Origin: Candidatus Parcubacteria bacterium
Lineage (GTDB): Bacteria > Patescibacteriota > Patescibacteriia > Patescibacteriales > UBA12075
DNA length: 36,537 bases
Assembly (NCBI GenBank): GCA_023137275.1
Contig: JAGLPO010000075.1
Location: 1 to 36,537 of the forward strand
Direction of reading: 5' to 3'
Shown: positions 14,878-22,225 of the stretch, piece by piece
Layout: every line of letters starts with the position of its first letter
How positions within the stretch are numbered: position 1 is the first letter of the stretch
The notes under the pieces: generated by a model
What the model was told of the DNA's origin: nothing
Seen by the model: only the letters and a program-made list of their open reading frames with translations
The model's database searches: none
Program-made: the position numbers and the translations under genes

Positions 14878-16503
14878 TCATTTTTTTATTATTCCATATT
14901 CCATCAGCTCACTGGTCTCGTTAAAGCTGGTATCGCGGGTAGCGGCTCCCATGGTCACGACAATGATGTTTTCGCCATTGCCAACAGGAATCCTGGTCAT
15001 AAGGCAATAGCCTGCCTCATGTAAGTAGCCGGTTTTGGAGCCGGTAATATGATACTTATCCTGCTTAATAATATGATTAGTATTTCGCACCCGCTTGGAT
15101 TCTCCGGTGCCGGCAATAGTAAATTTATATTGCTCCATTACGCTGGCCTTAACAATTATTGGATGCCTAAGGACTTCTCTTGTTATTATAGCATAATCCA
15201 GAGCCGAGCTCACGTTTTCCGGAGCCAGCCCCGTGGGTTCAATAAATTTCGTCGTACTGGCGCCCCATTCCATGACCAGACTGTTCATTCTGGCGATAAA
15301 ATCATCACGTTTAAGCCCGCTTACCCGCACCAATGTCTCAACAGTGTTATTGGCCGAACCAACCAGCGAGGCATAAAGCAAATCCTCAATCATTAAACTT
15401 TCGCCTTCTTCCAGGTCTAAGCTGGCTGATTCCCATTTATTAACATGCTCATAATTATATTCTTCGTCACGCGCGCTATATTCAACCACTTGGTTAAGAG
15501 TCGGCTTAGTGTCCAAAAACACTTTTGCGGCCACCAGCTTGGTCAAGCTGGCCAAAGGCAGAGTAGTCGTTGCGTTCTTTGCCCATATGATTTTCCGGCT
15601 GTTTTCCAGCATTACCACCGCGGCCGCGGCGCTTATTCTTGGCTCTTCCCCGACTCCGAGCGCGGTATTAACGCCTAATTCAATATCATTAGCGGATTTA
15701 ATAAATAACGGTTCAATATATATATCAGCCACGCCTGCTCCAAGAGGGGCAATCTTGGCAAAGGCGTTTTTTTCCAGATCAATTACCCTGTCCGGGAACA
15801 GTGAACGATCAGGGCCATAGTCATTTATCTCCACATCCACGAACCGGCCGTTCTCCCTATTCCAAACCCTGATTCTTGATCCCTTGGGAAAATCCGGCGA
15901 AGCGGCATAGTTGCCCGGCTTATAGGCATACCAGCTGGCGCGCCCAACGCTAAGCACGTTAGGAAAAGAATAAACCGCGATTCGCGCGTAAGGCAAATGA
16001 ATCAATGAACGCACAAAATTTTCCTTGGGGAAATCACGCGTTGGCAATGGACGCCAGGCCTTAACCGTTTGGTCGTAAAAAAATACTTGTTTGTGATCAT
16101 TAGTCTGGTCGCTATAATGAAACTGAATATAAAACGGCTTATGGTCGTCGTAGGCGGCTTTATTTTTAAACTCAAATTGATAAAAATTACTCACCCGATC
16201 CAGATTCCAGGGCTCTGGCAAATCCTCGTTCAGCTGAATAATTTCCACTGCCGTACCTTTGCTTAATATTCCCGGCACTAATGACAGCTTTAGTTCGTCA
16301 AAACCGTTGACAGTATAGCCTTTAGCAATTGTCGGCTCATCAAGATGCAAATTATAGCCCTTATTCGCGGGCTTGGTTTCAGCAATCGCGCAAGAAAAAA
16401 ACCAGTCTTTTTGGCTGGTGAATGAAATAGCTAATATAAGAAAAAAAACAATTAATAGCAAATTTTTTATTTTTTTCATTTGACTTTTTACTTTATTAAG
16501 CAA
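14878..16503 (-). CDS. D-alanyl-D-alanine carboxypeptidase with RlpA-like domain
   Basis: The 541-aa secreted enzyme trims the terminal D-Ala of peptidoglycan stem peptides. A signal peptide (about residues 12-28, LLLIVFFLILAISF) is followed by a beta-rich region, then at about 180-263 an RlpA-like double-psi beta-barrel (VGRASWYAYKPGNYAASPDF to VIDLEKNAFAKIAPLGAG, including NDYGPD). The C-terminal half is an S11 penicillin-binding domain: SLTK with S319 and K322, SAN at 383-385, and KTG from K490. All catalytic motifs are intact. The fusion of the two domains is unusual and suggests one protein that both binds glycan strands and removes D-Ala. A start at residue 9 (MKKIKNLL) is equally plausible. 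ftsEX lies directly downstream. Confidence 0.9.
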   Translation of the reverse strand: MLNKVKSQMKKIKNLLLIVFFLILAISFTSQKDWFFSCAIAETKPANKGYNLHLDEPTIAKGYTVNGFDELKLSLVPGILSKGTAVEIIQLNEDLPEPWNLDRVSNFYQFEFKNKAAYDDHKPFYIQFHYSDQTNDHKQVFFYDQTVKAWRPLPTRDFPKENFVRSLIHLPYARIAVYSFPNVLSVGRASWYAYKPGNYAASPDFPKGSRIRVWNRENGRFVDVEINDYGPDRSLFPDRVIDLEKNAFAKIAPLGAGVADIYIEPLFIKSANDIELGVNTALGVGEEPRISAAAAVVMLENSRKIIWAKNATTTLPLASLTKLVAAKVFLDTKPTLNQVVEYSARDEEYNYEHVNKWESASLDLEEGESLMIEDLLYASLVGSANNTVETLVRVSGLKRDDFIARMNSLVMEWGASTTKFIEPTGLAPENVSSALDYAIITREVLRHPIIVKASVMEQYKFTIAGTGESKRVRNTNHIIKQDKYHITGSKTGYLHEAGYCLMTRIPVGNGENIIVVTMGAATRDTSFNETSELMEYGIIKK

Positions 16504-16574
16504 TATAATAGACTTGTACAGTAATAATTATACTCTCAAATCAAGTATAACATACTTCAAAATATATGATAACT

Positions 16575-16645
16575 GCGGGATTAGTACAATGGTAGTACAT
16601 TTGCTTCCCAAGCAAGAAACACGAGTTCGATTCTCGTATCCCGCT
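16575..16645 (+). tRNA. tRNA-Gly (anticodon CCC)
   Basis: Acceptor GCGGGAT/ATCCCGC, a short D-arm (AGTACAATGGTAGTACA), anticodon loop TTCCCAA in the stem TTTGC/GCAAG, and T-arm ACGAG-TTCGATT-CTCGT. The discriminator is T; CCA is not encoded. It is followed after seven bases by tRNA-Thr, so the two share a transcript. An open frame on the other strand is an antisense artefact of these tRNAs. Confidence 0.95.
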
Positions 16646-16652
16646 CTATTTA

Positions 16653-16725
16653 GCCGATGTAGCTCAGCTGGTAGAGCAATGCTTTCGTAAAGCAGAGGTC
16701 GTGGGTTCGACTCCCGCCATCGGCT
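16653..16725 (+). tRNA. tRNA-Thr (anticodon CGT)
   Basis: Acceptor GCCGATG/CATCGGC, D-arm GCTC-AGCTGGTA-GAGC, anticodon loop TTCGTAA (anticodon CGT), and T-arm GTGGG-TTCGACT-CCCGC. The discriminator is T and CCA is not encoded. CTTTTTTATTT follows at once, a probable transcript end. It is convergent with the stop of the parvulin-like gene 14 bases away. Confidence 0.95.
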
Positions 16726-16738
16726 CTTTTTTATTTCT

Positions 16739-18262
16739 TCAATCAACCAAACTCCATAGCTTATAGTCCGTAATTGATTCGTCAATATACTCGCTGAGTG
16801 TTTTGGCGCGGACATAAACAAAACTTAAATATAGATTATCGTTTTTTTTGTCAAAGCAGCGGAAAAGATAATAGCCGTCGCTGGTATATATTATTTCACT
16901 AACATCGCCTACGTTCAGGTTGCTTACTTTTTTATAATAATCATATTCTTCCTCATTAATCGGGCTAAGAGTGATCTGATCCTGGCCATCGCCGTACTTA
17001 TTGGCCACTTTTACAAAATCACCGCCTTGATCAATCAATTCTTTTATTTTTTTAATTCTTTTAATCCCGACCTGGTTGATATCCTGGTCAAAAATTATCC
17101 GTTCATTTAGTAGTGATTGCGTATCTACTTGGCCACCAGGCACGTTTTCCGATGTCAGGCTATAGCGCCTGGCCAAATTATCAATTATTATTTTTTCAAC
17201 AACCGCGATCTTGGCGGCTTTCGCAAGTTCCTGGCCGCTTAAACCGGATAATTCCAGGCTTAAGCTAATATCTTGATATGTAAAATAACTTACTATTCCG
17301 TATTTACCAACGTAAGCGGGAATTGGTATTAGCCTGGCAATGTGGCGAGTAGCTTTATTGTCTATGGAATATTCAATAATAACGATCAAGAGCGACGTAT
17401 AAAGCAATAATGCCGCGGCTAAACCAAACAAGCCCAGCATGAGCGTCCGCTTGCATGAATCAAGCAGCCTTTGAAAAAACATAATAGTGGCCTGATTCAG
17501 CCGATTCTTTATCTTAATGATTTTTTCTTTATGCTCTTTTTTCTTCTCCTCCCGCTGTCTTTGCCTGACGGCCTTTTGTTTTTCCTTAATGTCTTTTCTT
17601 TTTTTCGTCTCTGCCTGTTTTTTCGCGCGAAGCTTATTCTTTTCAATTTTTTTCTTTTTTTCCGCCTCCTCTTGCTTTTTCTTTGGATGAATATCAAATA
17701 TTTTATTCTTCATTGGCGTTTCTTTTTCAGCCAACTTGTTAAAGTCCTGATCCTGGCTAACAGCCAAAAAATCAGCCGCTATTTTATTACTCTTCTGTTT
17801 TTGCCTTGGTTCGGTATCGGGCCGAAGTACCGGATCTTTCTTTATATCCTGTCCGGCTATAAGCTCTTTATTAAATTCTTCACGCCATTTCTTTTTCTTT
17901 TCCCGGCTTAATTTTATTATTGGCGCTTTTTGCGTCATATCCGGAGTACTCGGGATTGCGCGAATATCCGGATAGCTCTTGCCACTGATTTTCTTTTCTG
18001 AAATTTTTTCTTTTTGATCAGGGATGATCTTGCTTGGTTCTTCGCGCGGTTTTTCCTTTTTTTTCTTATCTAATTTTGGCTTTAACGGCTTTGGCAGCGG
18101 CTCCATTACAGAATCAACCGCCTTTAAAGCAACGCTGGCCGCTTGCGCGTTTGCTTTTTTTATTGCCTCCCTGTCATTAATAGCATCCAGCACTATATTC
18201 CTGGATTTACCAATATCTTCTTTTGATAATTTTTTCACGCCATCAACGCTTTTTTCACTCAT
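16739..18262 (-). CDS. Membrane-anchored parvulin-like (PpiC/SurA) protein
   Basis: The 507-aa protein has three parts. Residues 1-245 are hydrophilic and very rich in Lys, Glu and Arg, with a coiled-coil stretch at about 190-250. One membrane segment lies at about 272-296 (LGLFGLAAALLLYTSLLIVII). The outer part (about 300-507) holds a SurA-N-like region followed by a parvulin fold (KELIDQGGDFVKVANKYGDG, VGDVSEIIYTSDGYYLFRC), the fold of peptidyl-prolyl isomerases and chaperones. The catalytic Cys/His set of active parvulins is not obvious, so it may be a chaperone only. Its start overlaps the end of the ftsB-like gene by 8 bases. A long cytoplasmic basic tail on a PpiC protein is unusual. 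Confidence 0.75.
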   Translation of the reverse strand: MSEKSVDGVKKLSKEDIGKSRNIVLDAINDREAIKKANAQAASVALKAVDSVMEPLPKPLKPKLDKKKKEKPREEPSKIIPDQKEKISEKKISGKSYPDIRAIPSTPDMTQKAPIIKLSREKKKKWREEFNKELIAGQDIKKDPVLRPDTEPRQKQKSNKIAADFLAVSQDQDFNKLAEKETPMKNKIFDIHPKKKQEEAEKKKKIEKNKLRAKKQAETKKRKDIKEKQKAVRQRQREEKKKEHKEKIIKIKNRLNQATIMFFQRLLDSCKRTLMLGLFGLAAALLLYTSLLIVIIEYSIDNKATRHIARLIPIPAYVGKYGIVSYFTYQDISLSLELSGLSGQELAKAAKIAVVEKIIIDNLARRYSLTSENVPGGQVDTQSLLNERIIFDQDINQVGIKRIKKIKELIDQGGDFVKVANKYGDGQDQITLSPINEEEYDYYKKVSNLNVGDVSEIIYTSDGYYLFRCFDKKNDNLYLSFVYVRAKTLSEYIDESITDYKLWSLVD

Positions 18263-18683
18263 AGATATTATTATTAAAAAAATATTGCCACCATTTTTGC
18301 AAATTATTTAGCTTAGTATTTTGCCTTGCTTTATTGCCGGCCATAGTATTTGCCAAGGCAACATTAAATCCTGTTTGTTCATCCTTAATAACCGCCACTG
18401 CCTCGCCTTCTTTGCGGTAATTTAAATTCACCCGGGCTTGCTCTTCCACAAATTGGTCGGTTTGCAAATACTCCATCAGATATTTAAGCTCGGAATTTTT
18501 TTCTTCCAATTGGGCAATTTCTTTTTGCAAACCCTTGACTTCCCGGCTTACCTCATACCTTTGGCTGTATTTTTTTGCCAAAGAAAGACTGACAGATGCC
18601 AGAATTAAAATACCAAACAAGCTGATAGTTATTGGATGGAAAATTGTTGACATTATTAAATTGCGTTTCCTGCGGCTGGGCAT
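18255..18683 (-). CDS. Septum formation initiator, FtsB/DivIC family
   Basis: This is a 142-aa bitopic membrane protein: a basic N-terminus (MPSRRKRNLI), one membrane helix at about 15-36, a coiled coil at about 42-72 (REVKGLQKEIAQLEEKNSELKYL), and the short conserved module FVEEQARVNLNYRKEGEAVAVI that defines the FtsB/DivIC family. Known members link the late division proteins to peptidoglycan synthases. The tail after about 108 is longer than usual. The gene overlaps the parvulin-like gene by 8 bases, implying an operon, and follows the P-type ATPase gene after only about 26 bases. Confidence 0.85.
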   Translation of the reverse strand: MPSRRKRNLIMSTIFHPITISLFGILILASVSLSLAKKYSQRYEVSREVKGLQKEIAQLEEKNSELKYLMEYLQTDQFVEEQARVNLNYRKEGEAVAVIKDEQTGFNVALANTMAGNKARQNTKLNNLQKWWQYFFNNNIYE

Positions 18684-18709
18684 ATTTTAGAGGCTGTTTG
18701 AAAAGTCGC

Positions 18710-21415
18710 TTAATTTTTCGCGCTTAATTTTTTAGGAATCATATAAAATATTTTCACTGCTTCAATTAACAAAATATTAATAAATCCAATAGTAAAAGCG
18801 ATCATCCAGGCTCTGGCATCAATTAGCGGCGAATTACACAGTAAATCGCGCAAAGGCGGCCAATATACGCTTAAAAGCAAAAGGCTAAAACTCACGCTTA
18901 CCGCTATTGCCATATATTTATTTTTAAAAGGATTATACTGCCAGATATGGCGCCCAAAACTGCGCAAACTAAAAATACTCATTAAAGATTTAACCCCTAG
19001 AATAATAAACATCAAAGTTACTAAATATTGCATCATCTCAGGCCTGGTTTGCCATTTTAAATAAAGGTAATAAAAAAAACAAAATAATAAAATATCGCGT
19101 ATTAATCCAACGCCAAAAATAATGGTTTTCATTTCATTGGTTAATAAAGGCTCGTCTTTGCGCGTTGGTTTTTCTTTCATTACTTCGCCGTGGTCACGTT
19201 CAAAGGCCAAAGAAAAATGAGGCAAGCCGTCATTCACGATATTGATCCAAAGTATCTGGGCCGGCAATATGGCCAAAGGCGTATTAAACAAAATTGATCC
19301 GACTATCAGCGCTATTTCGGACAGACTGTCGGAGATCAAGTAAGTGATTACTTTGCGAATATTTTTAAATATTACCCGGCCTTGTTTTATTGCCGAAACA
19401 ATAGTTTTAAAATTATTATCCAAAAGGACAATGTCTGATGTTTCCTTGGCAATGTCTGTGCCGGTTCCCAGGGAAATGCCGATATCAGCGGCTTTTAACG
19501 CCGGCGAATCGTTTATCCCATCGCCGGTCATGGCCACTACCTCGCCTCTCTTTTGTAAAGCCTTAACGATCCGCAATTTATGATGCGGGCTTACCCGGGC
19601 GTAAATATCAATTTTTTTCACCAATTTTACCAAATCCTCATCACTGACATTTTCCAGGTCACTGCCTATGATTATATTCTCGGACCCGACCGGCAGGCCG
19701 ACTTCTTTGGCGATCGCCTTGGCGGTAAGCTGATGATCGCCGGTAATTAAAACCGGGCGAATACCGGCGGACTTGGCAATTGCGATTGTTTCTTTGGCCT
19801 CGCCCCGCAAAGGATCCTTAATGGCTATAAAACCGATAAAGGTTAATTCCCGGTTAACATCTTCCCATTCTATCTCTCCGCGGATAAACTCTCCCTCATC
19901 AACGCTTCTTTTGATCTCTCTGGTTGCCAGGCCGATAACCCGCAGCCCGCTGCCGGTTAAAGCTTCGTAAGTTTTTTTTAACCGCGCTAATCCGGCATGG
20001 TTAAGCTTATGCTCTTTTCCTAAATGATAATATTTAACCGCCCTGGCCAATAATTTCTCAGGCGCGCCTTTTTCGTATAATTTATAATGCCGGCGTCCCA
20101 GGCTGTGCAGGCTAAGCATATATTTGCGTTCGCTATTAAAAGGCAGCTCGTCAACTCGCGGCTCTGTTTCCAGCAGTTTATCCCTGTCCAAACCGGATTG
20201 AACGGCCGCTGATAAAAGCGCGATCTCTGTCGGCGTACCGATAAAACGCCAGCTGCCCAGCTCATCCTGTGGATTTTCTATGATCGCGTCATTGCACATC
20301 ATCCCGGCCTGCAAGGCCAAACTTGCCGCTTTTGCTTCTGTCTCTTCCTGGCGGGAGCCCATTGTTTTTATCTCATATTCCCGCTCACCGATTATAATGT
20401 GGGCAACGTGCATTTTCCCCTCGGTTAAAGTGCCGGTTTTGTCAGAGCATATTACCGTGGTTGAACCCAGGGTTTCGGCCGCGATCAGCTTCCTGGTTAA
20501 GGCTTTCTTCTTTAATATCCGCTGCATGCCCAGCGCGAGAATAAAGGTGACTGACACGACCAGGCCTTCCGGAATGGATGCCACCCCTACGGCCGCGCCA
20601 ACGCGCAGCATCTCAAATAGATCATGGCCGCGCGCTATGCCGGCGATAACAATTGCCGCGCAAATAACACCGAACATCATTGCCAATAAGCGGCTAAATC
20701 TGGCCAACCGAAGCTGCAACGGTGTTTTTTCTTCCTTTGTTTCTTTTACCATTCCGGCGATCTTGCCGATCTCGGTATGCTCACCGATCGCCGTAACCAT
20801 GGCGCGCCCCAATCCGCTGACAACCATGGTGCCGGCGTATACCATATTTTCACGGTCAGCCATGGCCGCGCCTCTGGGTATTAGATCTATCTTTTTGTGC
20901 GATGGCATTGACTCGCCGGTTAGCATGGCCTCATCTACAAGCAAATCCGCCCCGTCAATCAAACGGGCATCAGCCGATACGCGATTACCGGCCCTGATAA
21001 GGATAATATCACCGACTGTTACGTCCGCGCTGTCTATCATAATATCCTTGCCGTCGCGCAATACCAGAGCGCTATGCTCAACCATTTCTTTTAATTTCGC
21101 GATCGCGTTATTGGCCTTATTTTCCTGAAAATATCCGACCAGCACGTTTATGGCCACTGCCCCAAAGATCACCCAGGCCTCATTTATCGCCTTGATCGCA
21201 AAGGATAATACACCGGTAAACAATAAAATATAGATAAGCGCGTTATTAAATTGTGAAATAAAAATTGCAATCCTGGACAAGGATTTCTTTTTTGGTAATT
21301 CATTTTTGCCAAAACGAGCAAAACGCCCAACAACCTGCTTTTCAGTCAGTCCGTTCAATGACGAATGAAGATGTTTTACGCAAGCAGCAATATTTAAACT
21401 ATGAAAATCTGTCAT
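18710..21415 (-). CDS. Cation-transporting P-type ATPase, calcium type
   Basis: The 901-aa pump moves a cation across the membrane with an aspartyl-phosphate intermediate. The N-terminal cation-ATPase domain (LTEKQVVGRFARFGKNELP) is followed by M1-M2; the actuator has LTGES near 170; M4 has SIPEGL near 283, a Ca2+-site motif of P2-type pumps; the phosphorylated Asp is D325 in ICSDKTGTLTEG; KGAPE binds nucleotide; TGDGINDSPALKAADIG near 633 is the hinge; and M6 has WINIVNDGLPHFSLAFE. Length and motif set fit PMR1/SERCA-type bacterial Ca2+-ATPases; Ca2+ or Mn2+ is the likely ion. M6 has N-D-G-L-P as in calcium pumps, but other P2 cations cannot be excluded. It appears to be a single transcription unit head for the genes downstream. 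Confidence 0.92.
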   Translation of the reverse strand: MTDFHSLNIAACVKHLHSSLNGLTEKQVVGRFARFGKNELPKKKSLSRIAIFISQFNNALIYILLFTGVLSFAIKAINEAWVIFGAVAINVLVGYFQENKANNAIAKLKEMVEHSALVLRDGKDIMIDSADVTVGDIILIRAGNRVSADARLIDGADLLVDEAMLTGESMPSHKKIDLIPRGAAMADRENMVYAGTMVVSGLGRAMVTAIGEHTEIGKIAGMVKETKEEKTPLQLRLARFSRLLAMMFGVICAAIVIAGIARGHDLFEMLRVGAAVGVASIPEGLVVSVTFILALGMQRILKKKALTRKLIAAETLGSTTVICSDKTGTLTEGKMHVAHIIIGEREYEIKTMGSRQEETEAKAASLALQAGMMCNDAIIENPQDELGSWRFIGTPTEIALLSAAVQSGLDRDKLLETEPRVDELPFNSERKYMLSLHSLGRRHYKLYEKGAPEKLLARAVKYYHLGKEHKLNHAGLARLKKTYEALTGSGLRVIGLATREIKRSVDEGEFIRGEIEWEDVNRELTFIGFIAIKDPLRGEAKETIAIAKSAGIRPVLITGDHQLTAKAIAKEVGLPVGSENIIIGSDLENVSDEDLVKLVKKIDIYARVSPHHKLRIVKALQKRGEVVAMTGDGINDSPALKAADIGISLGTGTDIAKETSDIVLLDNNFKTIVSAIKQGRVIFKNIRKVITYLISDSLSEIALIVGSILFNTPLAILPAQILWINIVNDGLPHFSLAFERDHGEVMKEKPTRKDEPLLTNEMKTIIFGVGLIRDILLFCFFYYLYLKWQTRPEMMQYLVTLMFIILGVKSLMSIFSLRSFGRHIWQYNPFKNKYMAIAVSVSFSLLLLSVYWPPLRDLLCNSPLIDARAWMIAFTIGFINILLIEAVKIFYMIPKKLSAKN

Positions 21416-21423
21416 TTTATATT

Positions 21424-21545
21424 TATTATGTCATTCTGAGCGGAGCGAAGAATCTCGCCGTGCCCCGTGTAAAAATAGTTTCTACCGGGGTGGATAAAAC
21501 GGGATCCTTCGGGCTTCGCCCTCAGGATGACAACTATATATAAAT
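21424..21545. repeat. GTCATTCTGAGC-type inverted repeat
   Basis: TGTCATTCTGAGCGGAGCGA at 21429 is mirrored by the complementary end TCCTTCGGGCTTCGCCCTCA (from about 21511) through GGATGACA, and an inner pair GCCCCG/CGGGGT encloses a loop. It resembles the dispersed GTCATTCTGAGCGAAGCGAAGAATC elements found in many bacterial genomes. It fills part of a 374-base gap (21416-21789) without genes, between the S23 gene and the P-type ATPase gene; the rest of the gap holds the S23 terminator and AT-rich sequence. Confidence 0.75.
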
Positions 21546-21621
21546 ACCAAAAAATTCTTAAGCTTTTCGCTTAAGTAATTTTGTTTATATTAAATATATT
21601 ATAACACATTTTACTTAAAAA

Positions 21622-21646
21622 TAAAAAACACCTACTTTAGTAGGTA
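21622..21646 (-). terminator. Terminator downstream of the S23 gene
   Basis: On the minus strand ACCTAC-TAAA-GTAGGT is followed by GTTTTTT. It is 140 bases downstream of the S23 stop, outside the inverted-repeat-bounded unit, and so may be the original terminator of the glycosyltransferase transcript. Confidence 0.7.
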
Positions 21647-21725
21647 CCAAATAAACAATATTGGAACTTTGTTATCTAACTATTAAAGATTCGGTAATCT
21701 AATCGGATATTAATTTTCAATTCTC

Positions 21726-22221
21726 AATTTTCAATAATCCAATGAATATCTAATTATCAATATTTAATTTTATTTACTTTATTCTTTTTTTATCTTTTGC
21801 TACTTTTTAATATTTTGGAGAATATTAGTAATAATTCATGAGCTTCCTGATATAATAAACGACATTCGTTAATATATTTCTCATTAGCTCGGGCAATAAT
21901 ACGAAACCAGTGTTTACTTTCCCGAAGTTCTTTTTTAACGATGCCGATCTTATGTCGAAAATCTCTTTTACTTTCTGCCTCACAGGCCTCAGCGTAATTA
22001 GCCCCGGATGAGCCGGATGAGCTAACTACTTGCGGTATTAATCTTTGGTTAATGACATTTTTTGGTAACTGTTTAACTAAATCAACGACTCGCTCGGCAA
22101 ACTGAGCTAATCTTTCTTCTAGGTCATAATTAAATGAACTATTATTCCTCCTTGTCATAAATAATTAAAAATTAGATATTAGTTATTGATTGAAAATTGG
22201 ATTATTGGATTATTGAAAATT
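21726..22221. mobile_element. S23 cassette bounded by 18-bp terminal inverted repeats
   Basis: AATTTTCAATAATCCAAT at 21726-21743 is perfectly repeated in inverted orientation at 22204-22221. Further in, ATATCTAAT (21747-21755) is complementary to ATTAGATAT (22171-22179). The 496-base unit contains only the four-helix-bundle gene. The right end stops 5 bases from the glycosyltransferase stop codon. There is no transposase, so if mobile it would be moved in trans. Confidence 0.6.
21790..22158 (-). CDS. Four-helix bundle protein, S23/IVS family
   Basis: The 122-aa protein matches the four-helix-bundle family first found in intervening sequences of 23S rRNA (TIGR02436): YDLEERLAQFAERVVDLVKQLPKN for helix 1, LIPQVVSSSGSSGANYAEACEAESKRDFRHKIGIVKKELRESKHWFRII for the central helices, and KYINECRLLYQEAHELLLIFSKIL at the end. 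Length is typical. Family members have also been found as Avd of diversity-generating retroelements, but no reverse transcriptase lies nearby. Here it stands between two protein genes, not in rRNA, and is flanked by terminal inverted repeats. Its biochemical role is unknown; RNA/DNA binding as a pentamer is known for relatives. Confidence 0.9.
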   Translation of the reverse strand: MTRRNNSSFNYDLEERLAQFAERVVDLVKQLPKNVINQRLIPQVVSSSGSSGANYAEACEAESKRDFRHKIGIVKKELRESKHWFRIIARANEKYINECRLLYQEAHELLLIFSKILKSSKR

Positions 22222-22225
22222 CTTT

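Noticed and set aside
16528..16821. 97-codon minus-strand frame with RWRESNPRPLLYES
   Set aside because: It is the antisense of tRNA-Gly and tRNA-Thr; this is a well-known false protein from tRNA genes.
20280..21128. 282-codon plus-strand frame
   Set aside because: Shadow of the P-type ATPase gene on the opposite strand; the real gene has all pump motifs.
21790..22158. Avd component of a diversity-generating retroelement
   Set aside because: No reverse transcriptase, template repeat or variable-repeat gene lies near; only the shared four-helix fold fits.
21790..22158. 23S rRNA intervening sequence
   Set aside because: The flanks are protein genes and repeats; I see no rRNA sequence on either side.
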